Shown here: positions 45,246 to 52,796 of the stretch, piece after piece
How positions within the stretch are numbered: position 1 is the first letter of the stretch
Layout: every line of letters begins with the position of its first letter
Source: Chloroflexota bacterium
Lineage (GTDB): Bacteria; Chloroflexota; Limnocylindria; Limnocylindrales; CSP1-4
Direction of reading: 5' to 3'
Assembly: GCA_030447745.1 (NCBI GenBank)
Contig: JAUJOH010000008.1
Span: forward strand, 10,522-66,775
Length of the DNA stretch: 56,254 bases
Translations under genes and position numbers: made by a program
Notes under the pieces: generated by a model
The model's input: only the letters and a program-made list of their open reading frames with translations
The model's database searches: none
Told to the model about the DNA's origin: nothing

Positions 45246-45511
45246 CTAGCGCCCTCCACGAAGCGCGCGATCCAGCACATCAAGCATTTCCCTGAGTGCG
45301 GTATCGCGATCGCGGCCGTCGACCGCATCCGCGGCGCATGCGCGAAGGTGACCTGCGAGGACGATCATCGCGACGTCACGCGCCGCAGCGTGAGTGCATT
45401 GACCTGCTGCACCACGTCGAGGCAGTAGCGGTCGTCGTCGACCATCTGTTGAAGCCCGCGCACCTGGCCTTCCATCTTCCTGAGCCGTGCCAGGAGGGCC
45501 GGGGGAGGAGA
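45246..45511 (-). pseudogene. csoR: CsoR-type copper-sensing repressor, frameshifted and lacking a proper start
   Basis: The first frame gives [19 protein letters not shown] and [17 protein letters not shown], then the second frame gives [20 protein letters not shown] and ends at 45246. Together they hold the CsoR copper ligands: Cys in RYCLDV, then His and Cys in GHLRAC. Adding one base near 45395-45400 restores the join. The 5' end is also abnormal: the in-frame codons before LLARL run into a stop at 45512-45514 and no start codon is present, so the usual N-terminal residues are missing or in another frame. CsoR represses copper efflux genes until it binds Cu(I); a fitting operator lies at 52506-52522. 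Confidence 0.75.
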
Positions 45512-45677
45512 TCACCAAGATGCGGCAGATCCTCGAACGGTACTGATCCGAGCCGGAGCATGGCGACCGGGGCGACCGCGGGAGCACTGAACACGATCGC
45601 AACTGAACGTCGGCGGCCGCAGCCGTGCCGCCGCGCGCTGCCCGGACGGCGGCCCGGGCTGACCGGGACGCGCGCTC

Positions 45678-46311
45678 TCAGTCCCACTCCTCGAGCCAGC
45701 CTCGCATCTGGGCGATCTCGCGCTCCTGGCCCGCGATGATCTCGCCCGCGAGCTCCTTGATCTCGGGCTTCTCCGCCTGCTGTTCGGCGAGCTTCGCCGC
45801 CTCGATGGCGGACTCGTGGTGCGGGATCATCGCCTCGACGAACGCCCGGTCGAAGTCCTGGGCCGTCTTCAGCGCCTCGACGTCCGCGGTCATGTCGGTC
45901 GTCATCTCGCCCATCGAGTGGCCGCCCATGTCGTCCATGCCGGGCAGCATCGGCATGGCGTCCATGCCGGGCGTCTGGTCGCTGCCGAACCATGCCTTGC
46001 GCCAGGCACGCAGCTGCTCGATCTCGCCCTCCTGGGCCTCGATGATCTCGTCAGCGAGCTGCCGCAGTTCCGGGCGTTCTGCCCGTTCCCGAGCGACCTT
46101 GGCCATCTCGACCGCCGCTTGATGGTGGGGAACCATCATGTCGATGAACTGCTGATCGAAGGTGGCCACCTCGCCGCTGGCGGCCGCGTCGGACGGGGCC
46201 GCGCTCCGGGGCCGCGCCGCCCGGCGACGAAGGCGAGACACCGGTGCCGCTGCAGGCGGCGAGTGTGAGGACGAGCGCGCCGAGCGCGGCAACGATCTTC
46301 GGGGGATGCAC
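45678..46311 (-). pseudogene. DUF305 copper-linked lipoprotein, frameshifted in the linker
   Basis: GTG 46311 (SD-like AAGGAAG upstream) begins a lipoprotein signal, IVAALGALVLTLAACSGTG, with the lipobox LAAC. After about 35 residues the frame is lost at a short direct repeat (46194-46215); the mature part goes on in another frame: DQQFIDMMVPHHQAAVEMA and DRAFVEAMIPHHESAIEAA are the two DUF305 repeats with their His pairs. Between them is a Met/His/Asp-rich linker (MDAMPMLPGMDDMGGHSMG), a likely copper-binding strip. The mature domain is 205 residues, normal for a two-repeat DUF305 protein. Such proteins are common beside copper ATPase genes and are exported. Taking out 13 bp restores one frame. 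Confidence 0.8.
46194..46215. repeat. short direct repeat with 13 bp period causing the DUF305 frameshift
   Basis: CGGGGCCGC occurs at 46194-46202 and again at 46207-46215, separated by GCTC. Removing one 13 bp period joins the lipoprotein signal to the DUF305 domain in one frame, so slippage (in the cell or in the assembly) is the simplest explanation. Confidence 0.7.
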
Positions 46312-46367
46312 GAGCTCGCTTCCTTCTCGGGAGGGGTGACAGACGCCTTGTGCCACCTGAGGCTACC

Positions 46368-46383
46368 ACTACTCCGCGGTAGT
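46368..46383. promoter_or_regulatory. operator-like inverted repeat upstream of DUF305 and BlaI genes
   Basis: ACTAC-TCCGCG-GTAGT is an inverted repeat in the divergent region between the DUF305 gene and the blaI-like gene. The TAC/GTA arms resemble BlaI/MecI/CopY-type operators. It lies 57 bases before the DUF305 start. Confidence 0.45.
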
Positions 46384-46500
46384 AGATCGGAACCCGGAGG
46401 TCAGCCGCTACGGCGAAAACGTCGCGTCGACATCGCGACGCCGAGCGCGTAGCCCGGCCCCACGGCGAAGATCGCGAGCACCCTCCATCAGGCTCCATGC

Positions 46501-46518
46501 TACGACGCGCCTGTCGTA
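46501..46518. promoter_or_regulatory. operator-like inverted repeat just upstream of the blaI-like gene
   Basis: TACGAC-GCGCCT-GTCGTA has perfect 6 bp arms and lies 27 bases before the GTG at 46546, a good place for autoregulation. Total length 18 bp equals that of the palindrome at 47926-47943. Confidence 0.5.
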
Positions 46519-46545
46519 TCTTAGCCCTCTGCTACCCTTCGCCGC

Positions 46546-46969
46546 GTGCCTGACGAGCGCAAGCTGGCCGACATCGCCTCGGGCAGGATCGAGAACGTGC
46601 TCGGTCCTCTCGGTGCCGCAGTCATGCGGGCGGCATACGAAGAGGGGGAGATCAGCGTCTCCACGGTGCTGCCGCGGCTCCGAGAAATTCAGGGGTCGGG
46701 AGTCTGCCTACACGACCGTCATGACGATCCTGTCGCGGTTGTATGAGCGAGGCCTTCTGGTGCGCCGAAAGGTCGGTCGCCAGTACGTGTATCGACCGAG
46801 CGCCGATGAAACCAGCACGATCAAGCGGCTGAGCGAGCACGCGGTCGACGACGTACTCGCCAAGTACGGCACAGCGGCGATTCGCCAGTTCGCGGAGCGC
46901 GTGGCGGAGCTCGATCCCGATCTGCGAGCCCAGCTCCTCGCCCTCGCCGAGAGCGCGGAGGCCAAGTGA
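46546..46969 (+). pseudogene. blaI: BlaI/MecI/CopY-family repressor, frameshifted
   Basis: The first frame, from GTG 46546, reads LGPLGAAVMRAAYEEGEISV and STVLPRLREIQ, the start of the winged helix of the BlaI family. The second frame carries ESAYTTVMTILSRLYERGLL, then VGRQYVYRPSADE and the dimerisation part to the stop at 46969. Removing one base near 46690-46699 joins them into a 140-residue protein of normal length. BlaI-type repressors are released when the paired membrane protease cuts them. The stop overlaps the start of the M56 peptidase gene, the usual blaI-blaR1 order. The copper-gene surroundings suggest a CopY-like job; beta-lactamase genes are not seen. Confidence 0.83.
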
Positions 46970-47731
46970 CGCCCCGCCGTTTTCTCGGGTCCATGGTTGC
47001 GGCGGGCGTCGCCGTCGCCTGCCTTTCATCGGATACCACGGCGGCCGCGGACCCGATGCTTCTCGTCGAAGTCATCATCCTCGTGGCGATGGCGGCTTGG
47101 GTCATCCGTCTCTTGTTCACGGGGATCGAGGGCGCCGCTCTCGCTCGGACCCTGCAAGCGCAGAGTGAACCGGCCGCGCGCTTCGATGTGCCGTTCCGGC
47201 GCCTGCGCGTCGCGGGTCGGGGCGCCTTTGCACTCGGGCTCGTGGCGCCGCGGATCTACGTCTCGAGAGACCTTGAAGTGATGCTCAACGACGACGAGTT
47301 GCGCGGCGTCCTGCTTCACGAGGAGCACCATCGAGCGACGCGCGCACCGCTGCGAGGCGCGGCTTTGCTGGCCTGGCTCTCCGTGCTCGGCGGAGTCGCA
47401 CCGGTCCGGGCGCAACTGACTCGGCGCCTCGCCGACCTGGAGTGCTTCGCTGACGCGCACGCGCTCGGGCTGGGCGTGTCGCCCGCTACCCTGGCTTCAG
47501 CCTTGCTCAAGACAGCCGGCGCGCGACCGGCCGATGCGACCGGCGCGCGACCGACCGATGCGACCGCTCGCGCCTTTACCGACGCGTCAGCGCCGCGTGG
47601 CGGCCCTGCTCGAGGCCGCCGCCGGGCAACCGACAGCGCGTCGGAGCACGCCGCTCGAATGGGTGCCCGTGGCCGCCGCGGTCGCGCTGCTTCTGGGCTG
47701 TCATCTGGTCGGCGTCGCCCTCTTCGGCTGA
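46966..47731 (+). pseudogene. BlaR1-like M56 membrane metallopeptidase, frameshifted near its end
   Basis: From GTG 46966 the protein has an N-terminal helix, a second one (LLVEVIILVAMAAWVIRLLF), APRIYVSRDLEVMLNDDELR and the zinc site LLHEEHHRATRAPLRGAALL (HExxH). Near 47590 one extra base moves the frame; the true end is QRRVAALLEAAAGQPTARR followed by a last helix VPVAAAVALLLGCHLVGVAL and the stop at 47731. The corrected protein is only about 255 residues and has no sensor domain, so it is of the short M56 type found beside BlaI-like repressors. A 24 bp in-frame repeat lies just before the shift. Confidence 0.8.
47516..47563. repeat. 24 bp tandem repeat within the M56 peptidase gene
   Basis: Two copies of a 24 bp unit (start CCGGCGCGCGACCG) differ at one base and encode GARPADAT and GARPTDAT. 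The repeat keeps the frame and lies about 25 bases before the probable one-base insertion. Confidence 0.85.
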
Positions 47732-47925
47732 GCCGGCCTTCGCGATCCAGCGCCCGGGCACCGCTCCAGTTGCTCGGCGCGGACCCGTGTGATGGACATC
47801 GCGACCGCCGACTGCGCGAGGTGCCGACGGCACCCTACGGGGATTGTGAAGGCCGGCGCAAGACTCCGGACGCGTGTCGTCGCCCGGTCCGGCCGCTTGC
47901 AGCTCCGGTTCGCCGGCGCGCCGTA

Positions 47926-47943
47926 CACTACACCCTTGTAGTG
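47926..47943. promoter_or_regulatory. BlaI/CopY-type operator, perfect palindrome
   Basis: CACTACA-CCCT-TGTAGTG has perfect 7 bp arms with the TACA...TGTA core typical of BlaI/MecI/CopY operators. It overlaps the GTG of a short frame at 47941 and lies 346 bases before the propeller gene start at 48289, which it may control. Confidence 0.6.
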
Positions 47944-48108
47944 GCCGAGCCCGCCGTGTCCCCTCGCAACCATGCGCGGATCCGCGTGCGCGCCGAGCTG
48001 GCCCGCCCCGCAGCCGACGATCTGCGCCGTTTCCTCGCCGTGGCGCCCCAGGATCCCCGGGCCGCGCTGACGCAGGATCTCCTCGCCGGCCGAGATCCAG
48101 AGCGGTGA
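47941..48108 (+). CDS. possible small protein, 55 residues, behind a BlaI-type operator
   Basis: The frame begins VAEPAVSPRNHARIRVRAEL and continues with LARPAADDLRRFLAVAPQDP to the stop at 48108. It is basic and Ala/Arg-rich, with no cysteine, signal or membrane helix, and I know no family. The GTG lies inside the palindrome at 47926-47943. It may equally be a remnant of a longer gene, since no ribosome site is evident. The stretch 47732-47925 before it and 48109-48288 after it show nothing I can identify. Confidence 0.3.
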   Translation: MAEPAVSPRNHARIRVRAELARPAADDLRRFLAVAPQDPRAALTQDLLAGRDPER

Positions 48109-48288
48109 CACGGGTTCGCCTCGTCGCCGGCCATCGTCCTGCGGAGCTCCTGGCCAGCGGCCGCGTGCTCGGTCGTGCGACGCCGACGAAGCTGTCGCTT
48201 GCTCGCTCCGGCATGTTCTCGGGCACACCGGGCCTCGCCACGCGCGCCACCGGGACGGCCAGAGTCTGGTCATGCGAGGAGAGCGATC

Positions 48289-49215
48289 GTGTCGCCTGAA
48301 GGCCGCCGGAGCCGGCCATCCACCGAGCGGCCGGGGTACAGCCGCCGCGCTCCCGGACCCGGACCCGCCCACAAGCGTCGACTGCCGCCTTGGGGCTGGC
48401 TGCCCGCGGTCATCGCGGTCGTGCTCGCGGTTGCAGCGGTCTTCCTCGTCCAGGCCCCCTCGTCCGGCCCCGAGGCGTGGTCGCGGCTGGGAACCCAGGA
48501 CGTTCACTCGCTCGCCTTTGCCGGCGATCCGTCGCGCCTGCTCTTCGGGCACCACGGCGGGATCAGCGAGAGCCGGGACGGGGGACGGACGTGGAACCCC
48601 ACCGCCGCCCGCGACGACGCGATGAGCCTGGCCGCCGCGAGCGACGGCTCGATCATCATTGCCGGGCACGAGGTCTTCAGCGCGAGCGATGACGGCGGCG
48701 CGTCATGGCGGCCGGTGGCGACGGATCTGCCCTCGCTGGACATTCACGGCTTCGCGCGCGATCCGGCGGATCCGGCCCGGATGTGGGCCGCTCTGGCCAC
48801 GGGTGGGCTCCACGAAAGCCGGGACGGGGGCCGGACGTTCAGCCAGGTCTTCGCGGAGAACGTGCTGTTCCCCGTTGCCACCAGCAGGGACGGTGCGACG
48901 CGTCTGTTCGCGATTGCCGGCAGCGGACTGGTCATGAGCGAGGACGGGGGGCGGACCTTCGCGCCGCGGACGTCACCGCAGCTCTTCCCGATCGCGACCC
49001 TCGCGGCGACGCCCGATGGCACGACATTGGTGGCCGGCGGCCCGGGCGGCGTCTATCGCAGCGACGACGCCGGTCAGTCGTGGCGGGACCTGGGCTTCGC
49101 TCCGGGTGCTGCGGCGCTCGCGCTATCCGCGGACGGGCAGGTCGTCGCCGTCGTTACGCGGGACACGGAGTTCTTCCGATCGGACGACGGCGGAGCGACG
49201 TGGCCAGGCCCGTGA
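48289..49215 (+). CDS. exported Asp-box beta-propeller protein (F510_1955 glycosylhydrolase-like)
   Basis: GTG 48289, with GAGGAG upstream, gives an Arg/Pro-rich leader and one membrane helix (about 38-55, WLPAVIAVVLAVAAVFLV), then a six-bladed propeller. Six BNR/Asp boxes are visible: SRDGGRTWN, SDDGGASW, SRDGGRTFS, SEDGGRTFA, SDDAGQSW and SDDGGATW, one per blade. Despite the family name no catalytic residues can be assigned. Such proteins are frequent in copper or metal resistance islands of high-GC bacteria, as here. It is anchored in the membrane with the propeller outside. The frame is intact, in contrast to most neighbours. Confidence 0.78.
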   Translation: MSPEGRRSRPSTERPGYSRRAPGPGPAHKRRLPPWGWLPAVIAVVLAVAAVFLVQAPSSGPEAWSRLGTQDVHSLAFAGDPSRLLFGHHGGISESRDGGRTWNPTAARDDAMSLAAASDGSIIIAGHEVFSASDDGGASWRPVATDLPSLDIHGFARDPADPARMWAALATGGLHESRDGGRTFSQVFAENVLFPVATSRDGATRLFAIAGSGLVMSEDGGRTFAPRTSPQLFPIATLAATPDGTTLVAGGPGGVYRSDDAGQSWRDLGFAPGAAALALSADGQVVAVVTRDTEFFRSDDGGATWPGP

Positions 49216-49280
49216 CCCCACGTCGCCCGGACGCGCGGCGTGGCGCCCTCGAGGGCGCCCGCAACGCGGTGCGGGTCGCC

Positions 49281-49589
49281 TTACAGGAACGGCCTCGGGT
49301 TCTGATAGCGGCCCTCGAACTCGACGTTCCAATGGAGGTGGCAGCCGAACGAGCGACCCGTGTTGCCGACATAACCGATCAAGTCGCCGGCCTTCACCTC
49401 GAGGGCACCCGTCGTCTCCGCTGCCAGCGAAGCGACGACGAATTGCGCGGCCAGGCGCGGCGTCCGCCAAGCGACGAGAGCCGCCAAGCCAACGACCACC
49501 CCGGACCACACCGCGAGGCTGCCGGCCGCGTCGAACCCGTCCAGTAGGGCGTCCATGATGCCGCCGTCGCGTTCGTCACCGTGTTTCAC
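49281..49589 (-). pseudogene. truncated M23 (LytM) peptidase end fused to a membrane segment
   Basis: The C-terminus, VKAGDLIGYVGNTGRSFGCH followed by LHWNVEFEGRYQNPRPFL, is the last part of an M23 zinc peptidase, including the HLHW motif. The first M23 motifs (the H-x-G-x-D region) are missing; instead the protein begins with LAVWSGVVVGLAALVAWRTP, a membrane helix that does not belong to the family core. A deletion joining two genes, or the two ends of one gene, is likely. It cannot be an active peptidase as it stands. It follows the YHS gene by 52 bases on the same strand. Confidence 0.6.
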
Positions 49590-49641
49590 CGCACACGCGA
49601 GGGTCAGCCGCGCGATGCCGGGAGGCGGCTGTCGTTGCGTC

Positions 49642-50064
49642 TTACGACGTCGTCGCTTCGGCGACCTCGCAGATGCCTGGCTCGACGGGCGGCGTCGCCG
49701 AGCCGGCTAGCTCAGCGTCGAGTCGCGCCTTGACGTCGGGGTACGCATCCGACAGACAGCAGGAGCAACTCTTGTACCAGCGCCGCATGCCCTCGTCGAT
49801 CACCGGCAGACCCCTGGTGCCCGAAGCGGCCGGCATGCGCTCGGCCGACCCGGCCGACTCGGCCGCATCCCCGGCCTCCGTCGTCTCCGCCCTGGAGATG
49901 TAGGTCTCGGGTTCGTCGACGAAGGCTCGACGGCAACCCGCTCGGCAGAAGGCGTACGTTCGCCCTTGGTGCTCCAGCAGCAGGCCGTGCGCCTCGGCGC
50001 GTTCGACATCGACGTTCATGCCGCACACGGGATCGATGAGCTTGGCGGGACGGGTCGACTGCAT
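49642..50064 (-). CDS. YHS-domain protein with a C-terminal cysteine cluster
   Basis: The N-terminal half is a YHS domain: KLIDPVCGMNVDVERAEAHG and YAFCRAGCRRAFVDEPETYI, the Cys-containing metal-binding fold found in or beside copper ATPases. After a Ser/Ala/Glu-rich linker the C-terminus has RRWYKSCSCCLSDAYPDVKA, with three Cys in a row of four residues (C-x-C-C), and a last Cys in EPGICEVAEA. This second part looks like a separate metal site. It lies 67 bases downstream of copA on the same strand and is probably expressed with it. A cytoplasmic copper chaperone or buffer role is inference. Frame intact, 140 residues. Confidence 0.82.
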   Translation of the reverse strand: MQSTRPAKLIDPVCGMNVDVERAEAHGLLLEHQGRTYAFCRAGCRRAFVDEPETYISRAETTEAGDAAESAGSAERMPAASGTRGLPVIDEGMRRWYKSCSCCLSDAYPDVKARLDAELAGSATPPVEPGICEVAEATTS

Positions 50065-50131
50065 GGTCTCTCCTGTCGCTACGGACGGCGGGTGATCAGC
50101 GGGAACGGGCGACCCCGAGGCGGTAGTTGGG

Positions 50132-52489
50132 TCACGCGGCGCCGACCGGACTGACGCCCACGGCCCGGTCGTCGCGCGCCGTGATCGGGGGCGGCGCGAA
50201 CCGCCGCAGGCGCAGGGCGTTCGAGACGACCGTCACCGACGAGAGAGCCATGGCGGCGGCCGCCAGAATCGGGTCCAGCAGGATGCCGGTGAACGGGTAC
50301 AGGACGCCCATCGCGACCGGGATCAGCACGACGTTGTAGGCGAAGGCCCAGAAGAGGTTCTCGCGAATGTTCCGCATCGTTGCACGCGAGAGCGCGATGG
50401 CGGTCACGAGGCCGCGAAGGTCGCCACTCATGAGCGTGACGCCCGCCGATTCCATCGCCACGTCCGTGCCGGTGCCCATGGCCACGCCGACGTCCGCCGC
50501 GGCGAGGGCCGGTGCGTCATTCACCCCGTCACCGACCATGGCCACGACCTTGCCCTCCGCCTGGAGGGCCTTCACGGCTTCTGCCTTGCCGTCGGGGCGC
50601 ACGTCGGCGACGACGCGGTCGATGCCGACGGAACGGGCGATGGCCTCCGCCGTCCGGCGGTTGTCGCCGGTCAGCATGGCGACCTCGATGCCGAGTCGGT
50701 GCAACTCCGCGACGGCGGCGATCGACCCCGCCTTGAGCGTGTCGGCGATCGCGATGACCGCTGCCGGCCGGCCGTCGACCGCGGCGAACACCGGCGTCTT
50801 GCCCGCGGCCGAGAGGGCGTCAGCGGCCGCCAGCAGCCCCTCCACCGCCACGCCGTGATCGGCGAGAAAGCCGGCGCGCCCGACGAGGACCGCTCGACCG
50901 CCGACCTCGGCGGCGATCCCCCCGCCGGCGGTGGCCGCAAACGACGAGGCGCGAGGAACGTCGAGCGCCAGCTCGTCGCGCGCATGGCGCACGATTGCGT
51001 CCCCGAGTGGATGCTCCGAAGCAACCTCCGCGGCGGCGACGAGCGCCATGAGCTCGTCCTGCGCGGGCGACCCGGCGGCACGCACGATGTCCGTGACCCG
51101 GGGCTTGCCCTCGGTGAGGGTTCCGGTCTTGTCGAGCACGATCGCGCGGGCCGAGCCGAGTCGCTCGAGCGCTTCGGCGTTGCGGAACAGCACCCCGGCT
51201 TCGGCGCCCTTGCCCGTTCCGACCATGATGGAAGTCGGGGTCGCGAGCCCGAGCGCGCACGGGCAGGCGATGATCAGCACGGCCACCGTGTTGAGCAGGG
51301 CCAGGTTGAAGGCGGGTGCCGGTCCCGCGATGAACCAGACGGCGAACGTCAGCGCGGCGAGGCCGAGGACGGCGGGCACGAAGTAGCCGGTCACCACGTC
51401 GGCAAGCCGCTGGATCGGCGCGCGCGAGCCCTGCGCCTCGGACACGAGTCGAATGATCTGGGCGAGCACCGTATCGCGGCCCACGCGGGTGGCCCGGAAG
51501 GTGAGGGTCCCGGTCGTGTTGAGGGTTCCGCCGATGACGAGATCGTCCGGCCGCTTCGCCACGGGCAGGCTCTCGCCGGTGACCATGCTCTCGTCGACGC
51601 CAGACATGCCGTCCACGACGACGCCGTCGACGGCGATCTTCTCGCCGGGCCGGACTCGGACCAGGTCTCCGGGACGGACCTCCTCGATGGCCACGTCGAC
51701 CTCCGTGCTGCCACGGACGACCCGCGCGGTGCGCGGGGCGAGTCCGATCAGGCGCCGGATCGCGTCCGAGGTGTGCGTCCGTGCGCGCGCCTCGAGGAAC
51801 CGCCCGAGCAGGATCAGGGTGATGATCGCGGCTGCGGTGTCGAAGTAGAGCGGCAGGCCCTCCTCTCCCATGCCAATGCCCGCGGCGTGAAAGAAGCCCG
51901 GGAAGAGGATGGTCGCCACGGAGTACACGTATGCGGCCGACGTGCCGACCGCGATGAGGGTGTTCATGTCGGCGGCACGATGGCGCAGGGCGCGGACGGC
52001 ACCGGTGTAGAACGGCCAGCCCGCGTAGAACTGGACTGGCGTGGCGAGCGCGAGCTGGAAGAGCGGATCGGTCAGGAAGGCCGGCAGACCGGGCGCCAGC
52101 GTCATGCGGGCCAGCCCGGCGAGGATCGGAAGGGTCAGGACGGTGGCCACCACCAGACGGAGCCGCAGCCCACCCAGATGGCGCGCCGCGGATTCGTCCC
52201 GCTCGGCTCGGGCGGCCGCAACCTCCGCCGGTTGCACCTCATCGTGGGCGGTCGCGGCCTGTTCGACCCGCGCCGTGTAGCCCGCCGCCTCGACCGCATC
52301 GGCCAGCTCACGCACGGCGACACGGCCGGGATCGAACCGCACCGTGGCCGACTCCGACGCCAGGTTGACATTGGCGTCCTCGACGCCCTCTACCTTCGTG
52401 AGAAAGCGCGTGATCCGGTTCACGCAGGACGCGCAGGTCATCCCGTCGACCGGGAACGACACGATCTCGATGGGTCCCTGGGTATTCAT
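50132..52489 (-). CDS. copA: copper-translocating P1B-type ATPase
   Basis: A 785-residue pump in full. The N-terminal heavy-metal domain has [15 protein letters not shown] (C19, C22). Eight helices follow; the sixth bears the CPC transport site ([15 protein letters not shown], near residue 410). The phosphorylation motif is [13 protein letters not shown] (about residue 450), the P1B-specific His-Pro pair is in [11 protein letters not shown], and the hinge is [23 protein letters not shown] with YN and M-x-x-S residues in the last helices fits Cu(I) export. ATG 52489 has AGGAG ten bases upstream; the CsoR-type operator at 52506-52522 is directly before it. YHS gene downstream. Confidence 0.93.
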   Translation of the reverse strand: MNTQGPIEIVSFPVDGMTCASCVNRITRFLTKVEGVEDANVNLASESATVRFDPGRVAVRELADAVEAAGYTARVEQAATAHDEVQPAEVAAARAERDESAARHLGGLRLRLVVATVLTLPILAGLARMTLAPGLPAFLTDPLFQLALATPVQFYAGWPFYTGAVRALRHRAADMNTLIAVGTSAAYVYSVATILFPGFFHAAGIGMGEEGLPLYFDTAAAIITLILLGRFLEARARTHTSDAIRRLIGLAPRTARVVRGSTEVDVAIEEVRPGDLVRVRPGEKIAVDGVVVDGMSGVDESMVTGESLPVAKRPDDLVIGGTLNTTGTLTFRATRVGRDTVLAQIIRLVSEAQGSRAPIQRLADVVTGYFVPAVLGLAALTFAVWFIAGPAPAFNLALLNTVAVLIIACPCALGLATPTSIMVGTGKGAEAGVLFRNAEALERLGSARAIVLDKTGTLTEGKPRVTDIVRAAGSPAQDELMALVAAAEVASEHPLGDAIVRHARDELALDVPRASSFAATAGGGIAAEVGGRAVLVGRAGFLADHGVAVEGLLAAADALSAAGKTPVFAAVDGRPAAVIAIADTLKAGSIAAVAELHRLGIEVAMLTGDNRRTAEAIARSVGIDRVVADVRPDGKAEAVKALQAEGKVVAMVGDGVNDAPALAAADVGVAMGTGTDVAMESAGVTLMSGDLRGLVTAIALSRATMRNIRENLFWAFAYNVVLIPVAMGVLYPFTGILLDPILAAAAMALSSVTVVSNALRLRRFAPPPITARDDRAVGVSPVGAA

Positions 52490-52505
52490 CCGTGCGGTTC
52501 TCCTG

Positions 52506-52522
52506 ATACTCCCAGGGGGTAT
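52506..52522. promoter_or_regulatory. CsoR-type copper operator between copA and the Cys-rich peptide gene
   Basis: ATACTCCCAGGGGGTAT is a 17 bp inverted repeat (one mismatch in 8 bp arms) of the TAC-C-run / G-run-GTA type bound by CsoR repressors. It lies 17 bases before the copA start on one side and 126 bases before the small peptide start on the other, so it can control both. Confidence 0.75.
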
Positions 52523-52648
52523 TGTGACGGACTGGCCCGTCGCTGTCCAGACCCCGCCGACCGTGATGATGGTAGAAACATCGCGAACGGCAGAGGCGCC
52601 GTGGCGCGGTCGCTCAGCGTCCCGCCGTCATCGCAACGGAGGAACGCC

Positions 52649-52708
52649 ATGACGTCGTGCGACCCGTGCCGCTGCGACAAGCATTGCTGCGGCAACTGCC
52701 CGAAGTGA
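52649..52708 (+). CDS. 19-residue cysteine-rich peptide, candidate copper-binding metallothionein-like peptide
   Basis: The frame encodes MTSCDPCRCDKHCCGNCPK: six Cys in 19 residues, in the pattern C-x2-C-x-C-x3-CC-x2-C, plus one His and no large hydrophobic residue after Met. This density is that of metal-thiolate peptides. A strong ribosome site, GGAGGA, lies five bases before the ATG, and a hairpin starts six bases after the stop, so it has the parts of a complete short gene. It faces away from copA across a CsoR-type operator. It is far shorter than known bacterial metallothioneins. A copper buffer or chaperone to CopA is inference; a chance frame is the alternative. Confidence 0.6.
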   Translation: MTSCDPCRCDKHCCGNCPK

Positions 52709-52714
52709 CGATGA

Positions 52715-52740
52715 GGCCGGTCGTCCGGAGACCACCGGCC
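52715..52740 (+). terminator. hairpin directly after the Cys-rich peptide gene
   Basis: Arms GGCCGGTC (52715-52722) and GACC-A-CCGGCC (52730-52740) form a stem with one bulged A and a seven-base loop, followed by CCCTTGTG. It starts six bases after the stop codon. A second, longer pairing (GAGGCCGG with CCGGCCTC at 52748-52755) could extend it. The tail is only weakly T-rich. Confidence 0.55.
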
Positions 52741-52796
52741 CCCTTGTGCCGGCCTCGGCGCTGAACACTTCGCGGTATCCCGGCGAGCGAAGAAGC

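Noticed and set aside
46546-47731. A beta-lactamase resistance locus (blaI-blaR1-blaZ)
   Set aside because: The M56 protein is short and has no penicillin-sensing domain, and no beta-lactamase gene is near; the neighbours are copper genes.
50699-52708. A 669-codon plus-strand frame opposite copA whose last codons include the Cys-rich peptide
   Set aside because: The long part is antisense to intact CopA. Only the last 20 codons, with their own ribosome site and hairpin, are kept as a separate gene candidate.
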